A DNA stretch of 64,000 bases, from NCBI RefSeq assembly GCF_004025535.1, contig NZ_QJRG01000050.1, forward strand, positions 115,589 through 179,588, written 5' to 3'. The DNA is from Pseudomonas alkylphenolica (lineage in GTDB: Bacteria > Pseudomonadota > Gammaproteobacteria > Pseudomonadales > Pseudomonadaceae). Below are positions 44,213 through 53,767 of the stretch, in pieces. Under the pieces are notes generated by a model, which worked only from the letters and a program-made list of their open reading frames with translations, searched no databases and was not told where the DNA came from. How positions within the stretch are numbered: the stretch's first letter is position 1; every line of letters starts with the position of its first letter. Made by a program: the position numbers and the translations under genes.

Positions 44213-47200
44213 ATGATCTGCGCGCTGGAGCACACTCGACCCGACCTTAATGGTCTTCCTGGCTGGTTGAAAATGCCGGCCCGACTGGCACTACTCGCCG
44301 GCGTGTGGCTTGGCGGGGAGGAGGTGGAGGCCGCGGTGCAGTGTCAGCGCACTCTGGTGGCCGACGTGGTGGCCATGGACCAGCCGCTTATGTTCAACCG
44401 CCTGGGTGCGCACAACCCCAACGGTATGATGTTTGCCCTGCGCAGCGATGTGGTCGACACCAATGGCGTGTTGATTAGCCAAGGAGGGAGTGCGGTGCCT
44501 GGCCAGGTTACCTTGCGCCCGGACAAGCGCCCGCGTCCTTTGGTGCTGCGGGTGGCGAGCGGGGACTGCCTGACGGTCAAGCTGCACAACCTGCTGGCGT
44601 TCCAGGCCAACCCCAATGGCCAGGGCAACGACCACGAAAACGCCGCCAATGGCGAGTTGCATGTCGACGCCCAGGTTGCTGACCGCCATGTGGGCTTTCA
44701 GGTCAACGGCATGCAGGCGTTCGGTTCGATCAACGACATTGCGGCCAATAGCGGGCGTAACGACAACGCCTTGCTGGCGCCCGGGCAAAGCCGCACCTAC
44801 ACCCTTTACGCGGAGCGCGAAGGTACCTTCGCGGCCACCAGTTACGGCGCCACCTTTGGCAGTGAAGGCTCTTCCGGCAACGTCGGCAATGGCCTGTTCG
44901 CCCAGGTGGTGGTGCTGCCCAAAGGTGGGCGCGCCTACCACAACACGGTCACCGAAGAAGACATGCGCCTGGCAACCCGCGGCCGGACACCGGCCGGGCA
45001 GCCGGTCATCGATTACGAAGCGCGTTACCCGGTAAGTGAGCCCTGGATCACCGAGGGCAAGGCCGGCAAGCCGATCCTCAACATGGTCGATGGCAGCGAG
45101 ATCATTGCCAGCAATGCCGATGCTCTGGTCATGGGCCCCAACGCCGACGGCAGTTTCCCGCCAACCACCTACCCACTGGAAAGCCAGGGCAAGCGTAACC
45201 CGAGCCTGCCCAACCGGCTGGAGCCGTTCCGAGATTTCGCCGCGGTGTTCCACGACCAGTCCGCGGTCATTCAGGCGTTCCCCGGGTTCTGGGGCGACCC
45301 GGTGTTCGGCCGGGTGCTGGACCCGACCCGCGACGCTTTCATGGTCAACTACGGTTCCGGCGGCATGGGCGCCGAGGTCATCGCCAACCGCGTGGGGGTG
45401 GGCCCCATGCATGATTGCCTGTCGTGCGCCTATGAGGAGTTCTTCCTCAGCGCCCACACCACCGGCGACATCGCCATGCAGGTCGACGTGCCGGCCAACA
45501 CCGGCCTTGAGCTGCTTGCACCTGGTCAGGTGCCGGCTGCCGAAAACGTCGGGATCAAGGCCAGCATGGCCCTGTATCCTGCCGAGCCTGCCAACGTCGC
45601 CCACAGCTACCTGGGGGATGCGGTGAAGTTCCGCAACATCAGCGTCGGCTATGAACAGCACGTGTTCCACCTGCATGGTCATCAGTGGCTGTTCAACCCC
45701 AACGACGACAACTCCGACTACATGGACGCCCAAGGCGTCGGTCCCGGCTCCGGTTACACCTACGAGATCGCCAATGGCGGCTCCGGCAACCGCAACCGGG
45801 TGGTCGGTGATGCCATCTATCACTGCCACTTCTACCCGCATTTTGCCCAGGGTATGTGGGCGATGTGGCGCATCCATGACGTGTTCGAAGAGGGCACACG
45901 CCTGGCCGTCAGCCAGGAGGGCGAGAATGCCTATCATGACGAGCCGTTTGCCTTGCGCAGCGGCTTGCCGGCCCAGGGCGCGCGGGCCTTGCCCGATGGC
46001 GAGATCGTCGCCGGTACACCGATCCCGGCCATCGTGCCGCTGCCGGGCAAGGCCTTGCCACCGATGCCGGGCAAAGTGGTGGTGGTGCCGAAGCTGAGTG
46101 GTGAAGCGGTGGCCACCGGGGATGACGCTGGCGAAGGGGAGACCGGGCAGAAGGTCGTCGGCTCCCTGGCGCTGGTCGACCGCAGCGAAGCCAACCGTAA
46201 CGCCGATGGCACGCTGAAGAACCCGGGCTATCCGTTCTGGATCGGCGGTGTGGAAAGCACCGTCGGCCAACGGCCGCCGACGCCACCGCTGGACATGCTC
46301 GATGCACAGACGGCCAAGACCCTGCGCGACAGCGGCAATGCCCTGTGGGCGGCGCTGGATCCAGCCCAGGCCGGTGGTTTTGACGGCGGCTTGCCACGCC
46401 ATAACCTCGATGGCTGGGTGGCTGGCGGCGAAGCCCAGGTCACCACCAGTGCCCTGGACATGAGCAAGACCCTGGAACGGGCCAAGCCGGTGTATTACCC
46501 GGAGGAGGGCACCGAGGTCGAACAGTCGGCCATGGCCTTCCACGCCAAGCCTGCGCACGCCAGCTTCGCCGTGCTGCCCAGCGGCCAGCTGCAGTCGCGC
46601 AGCTTCCTGACCAATGGCGCGCCGCCGGTGGCAGGCGCGCCGTTTTTCGAGCCGTGCATGGACGATCGGCAAAAACGCCTGACCCGCAACGCAGGCCTTG
46701 GCTACTACAACAGTGGCGAGCGTCTCGATGCCCAGTCGTTCAGCGGTGCTTCGCTGTTCAGTGCCGACTCCCCGCGTGTGTACAAGGGCGCCAATATTCA
46801 GTTTGACGCCGTGTTCAACAAAGTCGGCTATCACTTCCCGCAAACCCGCATCCTTACCCTGTGGGAGGATGCCTGGCCAGTGATCAACAAGCAGCGCCCA
46901 CCGGAGCCGCTGGTGATGCGTATGAACACCTTCGACTGCACCATGTACCAGCACACCAACCTGGTGCCGTCGGTGTACGAACTGGACGACTTCCAGGTCC
47001 GTACGCCCACCGACGTCATCGGCCAGCACATTCACCTGCCCAAGTGGGACCTGACCGCCGCCGATGGCTCGGCCAACGGCTGGAACTATGAAGATGGCGT
47101 GCTATCACCGTCTACCGTGGTCGAGCGCATTCATGCCATCCGCCGCTTCAATGACTGTCAGGAAGGCGACCCGCGCCAGGGAACCCCGGAATGCCCGGTG

Positions 47201-50029
47201 GCCAAACAGCACCCGTACTTCGGACAGTTCAACCGCGCAGACTGGCTGGGCGCACGCACCACGCTGCAGCGCTGGTTCGCCGACCCGGTGTTGAACGTGC
47301 ACAACGTCGACCGTGGCCTGGGCAATATCTTTACCCATGACCACCTCGGCCCTTCGACGCACCAGCAGATCGGCCTGTATGCCACCGTACTGGCCGAGCC
47401 CGCCGGTTCCAGCTGGTTCCATGCCGAAACCGGCGAGCCGCTGTATAACGGCGGCGGGCGTCAGGACGGCGGCCCGACCTCCTGGCAGGCGGTCATCGCC
47501 ACCGGTGACATGAACGGTGACAACAAGGACGACAGCTTCCGGGAATTCTTCCTCGAGTTCAGCGACTTCCAGCATGCCTACGAGGCCGGCGTGTATGTCG
47601 GCGCCGGGCCGGATGGCATTCCGAATGCGGGGGCGTTCCCGGCAACGCCGGACAGTTTCCGCTATGCCATCAACCCACCAGCACGCAAGCAGGCGGTGAA
47701 TCTGCTGGAGTCGGTGCTGGAAGTTGCCGGTGGCCAGTTGCTGACCTGCCCCTCGCGGCCATGCCCGCAAGCCATTTCGGCGTCTGACCCTGGCATTTTC
47801 GTAGTCAATTACCGTCATGAGCCCCTGGGCTTGCGTATCTATGACCCGAACAAAGTTGCCCCGGACGGCAAGCCAGGCATGCAGGCCGACGGTCTGGCCG
47901 GTGACCTTGCCTATGCTCTGCAAAGCCGTACCGACCGGGCAATCCCGGCACTCAACCTGGCACCCAGCGCGGTTAACGCAGCAACCGGCCCAACCGGCGG
48001 TGTCACGCTGTTGCCCAAGCATATCAACCGTGGCGACTTGCCGGGTGACCCGTTCACGCCGACCTTGCGCACCTACACCGGCGACAACGTACGCCTGCGG
48101 GTGAATGCCGGCGGGCACGAGGAAGAGCACAACGTGACGATGCACGGGGTGAAATGGCTGCATTCGGGCAGCGGCTTCGGCAACAGCTCCAACACCGGCT
48201 GGAAGGCTTCGCAAATGGTCGCGATTTCCGAGCAGTTCGGCTTCATGGCGCCGGTGGCGATGATGTCCAGCGCGGCCAGCGAAACGGGTGACTACCTGTA
48301 TGCCATGGACGCGTCCCTGGAGGGCTACTGGAGCGGCCTGTGGGGCATCATGCGCAACTATTCGCAAAGCCGTAGCGACCTGTTCCCGCTGCCTAACAAC
48401 CCTAAACCGGTGACCGCGCGCAACACGGTCAACTTCAATGGCGTGTGCCCGCGCACCGCCCCCAACCCCAATGGCATCGGCATACGGCCGACCGTGCAAC
48501 GCAACTACGAAGTGGTCGCGGCGCTGGCCAACGACATCCTTGCCAACCCGTTGGGCCTGAGCGTCGTCGATCCGACCGCTGTCGGCCAGCATGTGGGCGG
48601 TCCGCTCAAGCCGCAGGGTGGCACGCTGGTCTACAACCCGCGGCCGGTGACGGTGCCGCAGGTGACCATCTTCGACCCTGAAGACGGTGAGACCTTCACC
48701 ATTGGCGGGCAATCCGGACCGCTGCACGACCCGACGGCGATTCTCTATGTGCGCAAGGCCGACCTCGACCCTGTCACCGGCAAGCTCAAGGCCGGGGTTC
48801 CGGTGGAGCCGCTGGTATTGCGCGCAGCAGCCGGCGACTGCATCAACATCACCCTGGAGAACCGTTTGCCACTGGTGATGCCGGACCTGCCGAACTTCGC
48901 GGTGATGCAGGGCACGGTCAAACGAGACCGCGCCGGGGCCCAAGGCTCGACCACCTTCAACAACAACCTGATGCGTCCATCCAGCCATGTTGGTCTGCAC
49001 GCCCAATTACTGACTTACGATGTGAGCAAGTCGGATGGCTTCAACGTCGGCAGCAACCCGGTGCAGACCGTGGCGCCACGGGCGGGTAACACGGGTGCCT
49101 GGCCAAGCCGTACCTATCAGTACTACGCCGGGCACCTGGAACGTGCCGGTCAACCGACTGCCTCGCAATTGGGCCGCAACGTCGATGTCATCGAGGCCAC
49201 GCCCATCGAGTTTGGTGGGCTGAACCTGATGCCGGCCGACCCGATCAAGCAACCGCAAAAAGGCCTGGTGGCGGCGATGTCGGTGGCACCGGCCGGCGCG
49301 ACCTGGCAGGAGGATGCGGCCTCGCGGGCGTCGGCAACCGTACAGACACTCGACGGCAGCCGCTATCGTGATTTCTCCCTGGTCTGGCAAAAGTCGCTGA
49401 ACATGCGCTGGGCCAACGGTTTGCCGGTCGAGAACATGTCGTCCGAAGGGCCGGGCATTCCCAACGACCCCAAAGACAACTCGGACATGGCCATCAACTA
49501 CAAGAGCGAACCGCTGTGGTACCGCTTCGCGCGCGCGCCGAACGCACCTTTCGGCCAGGCGGGCGGCAATGGCCTGGGTGCGGTACCCAATGCCCATATG
49601 GCCTACAGCAACGCGCTGGTTGGCGGCGACCCGGTAACCCCGATACTGCGGGTCAAGCCCGGGCAGCCATTCCGCACCCATGTGCTGATGCCTTCCGGGG
49701 GTAGCCGTGGTGCAACCTTCCAGCTCGATGGCCATGTCTGGGCGTTCAACCCGTTCCAGGCCGAGCGTCTCGACCTCTGGGGCTACCCGTTGAAAGACGC
49801 CGGCATCGGCTCGGTACGCTTTGGCTACAACCCCATGGCCATGTACATCGGGGCGCAGGAAAGCGTACTGCCGGCTGCGCATTTCAGCTTCATCTTCCCC
49901 AGCGCCGGCGGCGCCAACGCGGTACCTGGCGACTACCTGTACCGGGACTATGCCGCCTTCGGCAACCTGGGCGGTATCTGGGGGCTGTTGCGGGTGAGCG
50001 ATGAGCCGCTGCCGGCCACCGCGCAATAA
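44213..50029 (+). CDS. mnxG: Mn(II)-oxidising multicopper oxidase MnxG
   Basis: A 1938-aa protein, the exceptional size of P. putida MnxG, built from repeated cupredoxin domains. Copper motifs are clear: HLHGHQW (residues 486-492) and HCHFYPHFAQGM (537-548), the canonical HCHxxxHxxxxM joining trinuclear and type 1 sites. Further His-rich motifs are HVDAQVADRHVGF near the N-terminus, FTHDHLGPSTHQQ in the middle and HEEEHNVTMHG near 1300. It oxidises Mn(II) to Mn(III,IV) oxides at the cell exterior. The N-terminus has only a weak signal-like stretch (PARLALLAGVWLGG). GGAGG lies before the ATG. A beta-propeller gene follows after 29 bp, and a sigma-54 promoter precedes it. Confidence 0.9.
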   Translation: MICALEHTRPDLNGLPGWLKMPARLALLAGVWLGGEEVEAAVQCQRTLVADVVAMDQPLMFNRLGAHNPNGMMFALRSDVVDTNGVLISQGGSAVPGQVTLRPDKRPRPLVLRVASGDCLTVKLHNLLAFQANPNGQGNDHENAANGELHVDAQVADRHVGFQVNGMQAFGSINDIAANSGRNDNALLAPGQSRTYTLYAEREGTFAATSYGATFGSEGSSGNVGNGLFAQVVVLPKGGRAYHNTVTEEDMRLATRGRTPAGQPVIDYEARYPVSEPWITEGKAGKPILNMVDGSEIIASNADALVMGPNADGSFPPTTYPLESQGKRNPSLPNRLEPFRDFAAVFHDQSAVIQAFPGFWGDPVFGRVLDPTRDAFMVNYGSGGMGAEVIANRVGVGPMHDCLSCAYEEFFLSAHTTGDIAMQVDVPANTGLELLAPGQVPAAENVGIKASMALYPAEPANVAHSYLGDAVKFRNISVGYEQHVFHLHGHQWLFNPNDDNSDYMDAQGVGPGSGYTYEIANGGSGNRNRVVGDAIYHCHFYPHFAQGMWAMWRIHDVFEEGTRLAVSQEGENAYHDEPFALRSGLPAQGARALPDGEIVAGTPIPAIVPLPGKALPPMPGKVVVVPKLSGEAVATGDDAGEGETGQKVVGSLALVDRSEANRNADGTLKNPGYPFWIGGVESTVGQRPPTPPLDMLDAQTAKTLRDSGNALWAALDPAQAGGFDGGLPRHNLDGWVAGGEAQVTTSALDMSKTLERAKPVYYPEEGTEVEQSAMAFHAKPAHASFAVLPSGQLQSRSFLTNGAPPVAGAPFFEPCMDDRQKRLTRNAGLGYYNSGERLDAQSFSGASLFSADSPRVYKGANIQFDAVFNKVGYHFPQTRILTLWEDAWPVINKQRPPEPLVMRMNTFDCTMYQHTNLVPSVYELDDFQVRTPTDVIGQHIHLPKWDLTAADGSANGWNYEDGVLSPSTVVERIHAIRRFNDCQEGDPRQGTPECPVAKQHPYFGQFNRADWLGARTTLQRWFADPVLNVHNVDRGLGNIFTHDHLGPSTHQQIGLYATVLAEPAGSSWFHAETGEPLYNGGGRQDGGPTSWQAVIATGDMNGDNKDDSFREFFLEFSDFQHAYEAGVYVGAGPDGIPNAGAFPATPDSFRYAINPPARKQAVNLLESVLEVAGGQLLTCPSRPCPQAISASDPGIFVVNYRHEPLGLRIYDPNKVAPDGKPGMQADGLAGDLAYALQSRTDRAIPALNLAPSAVNAATGPTGGVTLLPKHINRGDLPGDPFTPTLRTYTGDNVRLRVNAGGHEEEHNVTMHGVKWLHSGSGFGNSSNTGWKASQMVAISEQFGFMAPVAMMSSAASETGDYLYAMDASLEGYWSGLWGIMRNYSQSRSDLFPLPNNPKPVTARNTVNFNGVCPRTAPNPNGIGIRPTVQRNYEVVAALANDILANPLGLSVVDPTAVGQHVGGPLKPQGGTLVYNPRPVTVPQVTIFDPEDGETFTIGGQSGPLHDPTAILYVRKADLDPVTGKLKAGVPVEPLVLRAAAGDCINITLENRLPLVMPDLPNFAVMQGTVKRDRAGAQGSTTFNNNLMRPSSHVGLHAQLLTYDVSKSDGFNVGSNPVQTVAPRAGNTGAWPSRTYQYYAGHLERAGQPTASQLGRNVDVIEATPIEFGGLNLMPADPIKQPQKGLVAAMSVAPAGATWQEDAASRASATVQTLDGSRYRDFSLVWQKSLNMRWANGLPVENMSSEGPGIPNDPKDNSDMAINYKSEPLWYRFARAPNAPFGQAGGNGLGAVPNAHMAYSNALVGGDPVTPILRVKPGQPFRTHVLMPSGGSRGATFQLDGHVWAFNPFQAERLDLWGYPLKDAGIGSVRFGYNPMAMYIGAQESVLPAAHFSFIFPSAGGANAVPGDYLYRDYAAFGNLGGIWGLLRVSDEPLPATAQ

Positions 50030-50058
50030 AGGGATGGAATGATCAGGAGGGTGCCAAG

Positions 50059-52047
50059 ATGGAACGCAGACGGATGATGCAAACGGCGATGGCGACCGGG
50101 GTGCTGGTACTGCTGGTCAGTGCCGGCCTGTACCTTCACCGTGCCAACGGGCAGCACGTTACGGCGCAACCCCCTGTTGCAGCCAAGGCGGGAGCCAGTG
50201 AGCGCCAGCGGGTAACGCGCGACGGCGTCTCCATCGAATTCGAAGCGCTGCCGGCAGTTGCCGGTGAGCCATTGATGGAGGGCAACCTCGCCGACATCCG
50301 CTTCCATATTCGCGATGCTGCCAGTGGCCAACCGCTGAGCGGGGTGGCGCCCGGGGCCTGGCTGGACCCGGCGTCGACCACGGTCAGCCGTGACGGCCGC
50401 AAACTGGGCTGCAAGGCGCGTATCGGGCTGTACCTCAAGGGCGTGATGGGGGCGCGTGCATTGCTGGACCTCAACAGTTATTACCTGTTGCTGATGAACA
50501 AAGACCCCAGCATCTCGGTGATAGACCCGTCGATTTCGGTCGGCGGCATCACCAGCACCCTGAGCCGTATACCGCTCAAGCGCGCGCCCATGGACTGGGT
50601 GGTCAGCAACGCCGACAAGCGTCTGTACGTGTCGATGCCCGATGCCGGGGAGATTGCCGTGGTCGACACCGAGAGCTTCCAGGTGCTGAGCTATGTCGCG
50701 GCCGGCAGTGAGCCGGTGAGGGTGGCGCTGCAGCCGGACGGGCGCTACCTGTGGGTCGGCAACAATGCGCCGGACAGCGTTGGCAGCGGGGTAACTGTTA
50801 TTGACACGCAAACTCTGGAGAAGGTTTTCAGCTACCCGTCGGGGCAGGGCTTTCACGAGATCAGCTTCAGCGACGATTCGCGCCATGCCTTTGTCAGCAA
50901 CCGCGACAGCGGCACCCTGAGCGTGTTCGACATTAGCAGCCTGCGCCACATCAGTGATGTCGCGACCGGCCCACAGCCACTGTCGGCGGCCTATTCGCCC
51001 CTTGCCCAGGCCGTGTATGTCTCCGATGGCAAAGCCGGTACCATCAGCGTGATCGATGCCCGTACCCTGAAGACACGCGCGTTGATCGAAACCGGCCAAG
51101 GCGTGGGGCCGATGCGCTTCACGCCCGACGGGCGCTTTGGCCTGGTGCTCAACACCCTGGAAAACCGCTTGCTGGTCATCGATGCGGCGAACGACCAGCG
51201 GGTGCAAGCGCTGGAAGTGACCGCCGAACCCTATCAACTGACGTTTACCCGTGCTTATGCCTATGTGCGCGGCCTGGCGTCCTCGCGGGTGAGCATGATC
51301 AACCTGGCCTCGCTGGGGCAGGGCAAGCAGCCCATCGTCCAGGACTTCGAGGCGGGGCCGGCGGCGCCCAAACTGGCGGGCAACCTGCCATTGGCCGACA
51401 GCCTGACTCCGGCGCGAGACGAGGCGGCGGTGTTTGTGGTCAGCCCGGTCGACAACACCGCCTATTACTACATGGAAGGGATGAACGCGCCTATGTCCGG
51501 TTACCTCAACCGCGGCCATACGGCGCGTGCCGCCATGGTGGTCGACCGCAGTCTGCGCGAGCTGCAGCCTGGTGTGTACGGCGGGCGGATAAAGCTGCCG
51601 GCGGCCGGGCAGCTCGACATGGCGTTCATGCTCAACCAACCGCAAATGACCCATTGCTTCGCTGTCGAGGTGCAGGAAAACCCCGGGCTGGAGAAGCTGC
51701 GTGCGACCGCCAAAGTGCAGTTCATGCTTGAACAGGCAACCGTGCGCGCGGGCAATGAGCCGGTACTGGCACGGTTCCGGGTCGTCCAGGGCACTACGGG
51801 CAAACCCTGGCAAGGGCTGCAGGACCTGCAGGTGCGATACTACCTGGCGCCGTCTGCCTGGCAGGCCACGGCATTGGCGCGGGAAGTCGAGGAGGGCGTC
51901 TACGAAGCACCGCTGCAGATAAAGCGCGCGGGGGCCTATTACCTGCAAGTGCAGTCGAGCACTGCAAGGCTTGGGGGCAACGGGCAGAGTTTTGCCAGTT
52001 TGAGGGCTTTGCCGGCGCAGCCCTCGACAGAAGCCGCCGCCCACTGA
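50059..52047 (+). CDS. Membrane-anchored YncE/YVTN-type beta-propeller protein
   Basis: A 662-aa protein with an N-terminal signal anchor (MATGVLVLLVSAGLYLHRA), so it faces the periplasm or outside. Residues of about 170-420 show repeated YVTN-like blades: KRLYVSMPDAGEIAVVDTES, RYLWVGNNAPDSVGSGVTVID, RHAFVSNRDSGTLSVFDISS, QAVYVSDGKAGTISVIDARTL and RFGLVLNTLENRLLVIDAAN. A beta-sandwich-like C-terminal region follows. No haem-binding CxxCH is present, although the propeller type is also found in cytochrome cd1-like proteins. AGGAGG precedes the ATG, 29 bp after mnxG, so it is probably in its operon and may serve as partner or maturation factor. Confidence 0.8.
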   Translation: MERRRMMQTAMATGVLVLLVSAGLYLHRANGQHVTAQPPVAAKAGASERQRVTRDGVSIEFEALPAVAGEPLMEGNLADIRFHIRDAASGQPLSGVAPGAWLDPASTTVSRDGRKLGCKARIGLYLKGVMGARALLDLNSYYLLLMNKDPSISVIDPSISVGGITSTLSRIPLKRAPMDWVVSNADKRLYVSMPDAGEIAVVDTESFQVLSYVAAGSEPVRVALQPDGRYLWVGNNAPDSVGSGVTVIDTQTLEKVFSYPSGQGFHEISFSDDSRHAFVSNRDSGTLSVFDISSLRHISDVATGPQPLSAAYSPLAQAVYVSDGKAGTISVIDARTLKTRALIETGQGVGPMRFTPDGRFGLVLNTLENRLLVIDAANDQRVQALEVTAEPYQLTFTRAYAYVRGLASSRVSMINLASLGQGKQPIVQDFEAGPAAPKLAGNLPLADSLTPARDEAAVFVVSPVDNTAYYYMEGMNAPMSGYLNRGHTARAAMVVDRSLRELQPGVYGGRIKLPAAGQLDMAFMLNQPQMTHCFAVEVQENPGLEKLRATAKVQFMLEQATVRAGNEPVLARFRVVQGTTGKPWQGLQDLQVRYYLAPSAWQATALAREVEEGVYEAPLQIKRAGAYYLQVQSSTARLGGNGQSFASLRALPAQPSTEAAAH

Positions 52048-52063
52048 AAAAGCAGGCGGCGGC
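52033..52063. terminator. Hairpin between convergent propeller and sulfatase genes
   Basis: GCCGCCGCC and GGCGGCGGC pair across a 13-nt loop and overlap the propeller stop codon. No T tract is present, so termination efficiency is uncertain. Confidence 0.5.
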
Positions 52064-52068
52064 ATCGC

Positions 52069-53655
52069 TTACGGCTTGGCCTGGGCCTTGTTGTTCTCTT
52101 CGATTTTCGCATCCACCGCCGCCCGGATCTGGTCAATGCTGAAGCTGGCGGGTTTCTGGCTCGGCGGGTAGGCGATGAAGGTCTGCAGGAATCTCGCCGC
52201 TTTTGCCACCCCTGCGGCCAGCAGGTAGGAGTTTTTCACGGTCCAGTCGTAATACTGGTCAGACACGACGTCTGCGCGCTCGTAAGGGTCCATGCGCATG
52301 TTGAACAGCTTGGGCACGCGCAACGGCACGAACGGGCTGCTCCATACGGCAAAGCCGCCGGGTTCGCGTTGCTCGGCGAACACTACCTTCCAGTTGTCAT
52401 AGCGCATGGAAACCAGCATGCCGTCGTCGTTGAAATAGTAGAACTCGCGACGTTCTCCTTTTGGCTGTTTACCGGTCAGGTAGGGCAGCTGGTTGTAGCC
52501 GTCCAGATGCACCTTGAAACGTGTGCCGTCGCCCGTCGGTGACCAGCCCTGGAGGAGCTTTTCCTTTACGCTGGTGTCACCAGCCGCAGCCAGCAGGGTC
52601 GGGAACCAGTCCATGCCCGAGAACATCTCGTTGGAGACTTCACCGGCCTTGATCTTGCCAGGCCAACGAACGATGGCCGGTACCCGGTAGGCGCCTTCCC
52701 AGTTGGAGTTTTTTTCGTTGCGAAACGGGGTGGTCGCTGCATCAGGCCAGGAGAACTGGTTCGGGCCGTTGTCGGTGGTGTAGACGACGATGGTGTTATC
52801 GGCGATTTTCAGGTCATCGAGGGTTTTCAGCAGTTTGCCGACGTCGCCGTCATGTTCGAGCATACCGTCGGCGTAGTCGTTGCCAGGCATGCCACTCTGG
52901 CCTTTCATCGACTCGCGCACATGGGTGAACAGGTGCATGCGCGTAGTGTTCATCCAGACGAAGAACGGTTTGTCGGCCTTGGCCTGCTTCTCGATGAAAG
53001 ATTGCGCGGCTGCGGTGGTTTCGTCGTCGATGGTTTCCATGCGCCGGGCGGTCAGCGCACCGGTGTCTTCGATCTTGCCGTCGGCATAGCTGTGGATCAC
53101 ACCGCGTGGCGTTCTGGACTTGACGAAGTCCGGGTCATCCTTGGGCCAATAGGCGCGCTCGGGTTCTTCTTCGGCGTTGAGGTGGTAGAGGTTGCCGAAG
53201 AACTCGTCGAAACCATGGTTGGTCGGCAGGAATTCATCTTTGTCGCCCAGGTGGTTCTTACCGAACTGGCCGGTGGCATAGCCCTGGGACTTGAGAGCCT
53301 GGGCAATGGTGATGTCGCGTTTCTGGATGCCGATCGGCGCGCCCGGTACACCGACCTTGGTCAGGCCGGTGCGCAATGGCGACTGGCCAGTGATGAACGA
53401 CGAACGCCCGGCAGTACAGCTGTTTTCCGCGTAGTAGTCGGTGAACAGCATGCCTTCGTTGGCGATGCGGTCGATGCTGGGAGTTTTGTAGCCTACTACC
53501 CCATGGCTGTAGGCACTGATGTTGGTCTGGCCGATGTCGTCGCCGAAGATCACCAGGATGTTGGGTTTTTCCGCGGCGGCAGCACTGGCCGAAATTGCCA
53601 TGACCGAAACCGCGATCAACGCGAGATCCGGTAGCCACTTGGTTATACGCGCCAT
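52069..53655 (-). CDS. Exported arylsulfatase (type I sulfatase)
   Basis: A 528-aa protein with a signal peptide (LALIAVSVMAISASAAAA) and the alkaline-phosphatase-superfamily core: NILVIFGDDIGQTN with the metal-binding DD, and the formylglycine motif CTAGR (Cys near residue 80) in ENSCTAGRSSFITGQ. The second motif is GYATGQFGKNHLGD. The Pro of the common CxPxR is Ala here, an allowed variant for the formylglycine-generating enzyme. It should release sulfate from sulfate esters in the periplasm. The ATG at 53655 has GGAG 8 nt before. A CA motif overlaps this site, and a CCACCC-type dyad lies about 70 bp upstream. Confidence 0.88.
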   Translation of the reverse strand: MARITKWLPDLALIAVSVMAISASAAAAEKPNILVIFGDDIGQTNISAYSHGVVGYKTPSIDRIANEGMLFTDYYAENSCTAGRSSFITGQSPLRTGLTKVGVPGAPIGIQKRDITIAQALKSQGYATGQFGKNHLGDKDEFLPTNHGFDEFFGNLYHLNAEEEPERAYWPKDDPDFVKSRTPRGVIHSYADGKIEDTGALTARRMETIDDETTAAAQSFIEKQAKADKPFFVWMNTTRMHLFTHVRESMKGQSGMPGNDYADGMLEHDGDVGKLLKTLDDLKIADNTIVVYTTDNGPNQFSWPDAATTPFRNEKNSNWEGAYRVPAIVRWPGKIKAGEVSNEMFSGMDWFPTLLAAAGDTSVKEKLLQGWSPTGDGTRFKVHLDGYNQLPYLTGKQPKGERREFYYFNDDGMLVSMRYDNWKVVFAEQREPGGFAVWSSPFVPLRVPKLFNMRMDPYERADVVSDQYYDWTVKNSYLLAAGVAKAARFLQTFIAYPPSQKPASFSIDQIRAAVDAKIEENNKAQAKP

Positions 53656-53667
53656 GTTACGGGCTCC

Positions 53668-53676
53668 TTGTTGTTG
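53668..53676 (-). promoter_or_regulatory. Candidate Crc/Hfq CA motif before the sulfatase gene
   Basis: Sense strand CAACAACAA directly abuts the GGAG ribosome binding site, and AACAACAA fits AAnAAnAA. Confidence 0.5.
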
Positions 53677-53725
53677 GGCGTCGCGGTGAGCGATCAGCAT
53701 CCATGTTCAGGCGTCGTCACCGGGA

Positions 53726-53752
53726 TCGCGCCACCCGTATCAGGTGGCGCGA
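53726..53752. promoter_or_regulatory. CCACC/GGTGG dyad 1 (candidate operator or terminator)
   Basis: TCGCGCCACC and GGTGGCGCGA form a perfect 10-bp dyad with a 7-nt centre. It lies between the SDR stop codon (16 bp) and the sulfatase start (71 bp upstream). It resembles two further dyads near 57.97 and 60.98 kb. Confidence 0.5.
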
Positions 53753-53767
53753 CGCTTGCCGCACGGC

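Noticed and set aside
44213..50029. McoA, the other P. putida Mn-oxidising multicopper oxidase, as an identity for this gene
   Set aside because: The size near 1.9 thousand residues and the following propeller gene fit MnxG better than McoA. A sequence comparison would settle it.
44291..52065. Long minus-strand open frames (914, 633, 339 and 705 codons) opposite mnxG and the propeller gene
   Set aside because: They are complementary to genes with clear copper and propeller motifs, and the products are His/Gln/Arg-rich without domains. They are GC-bias shadows.
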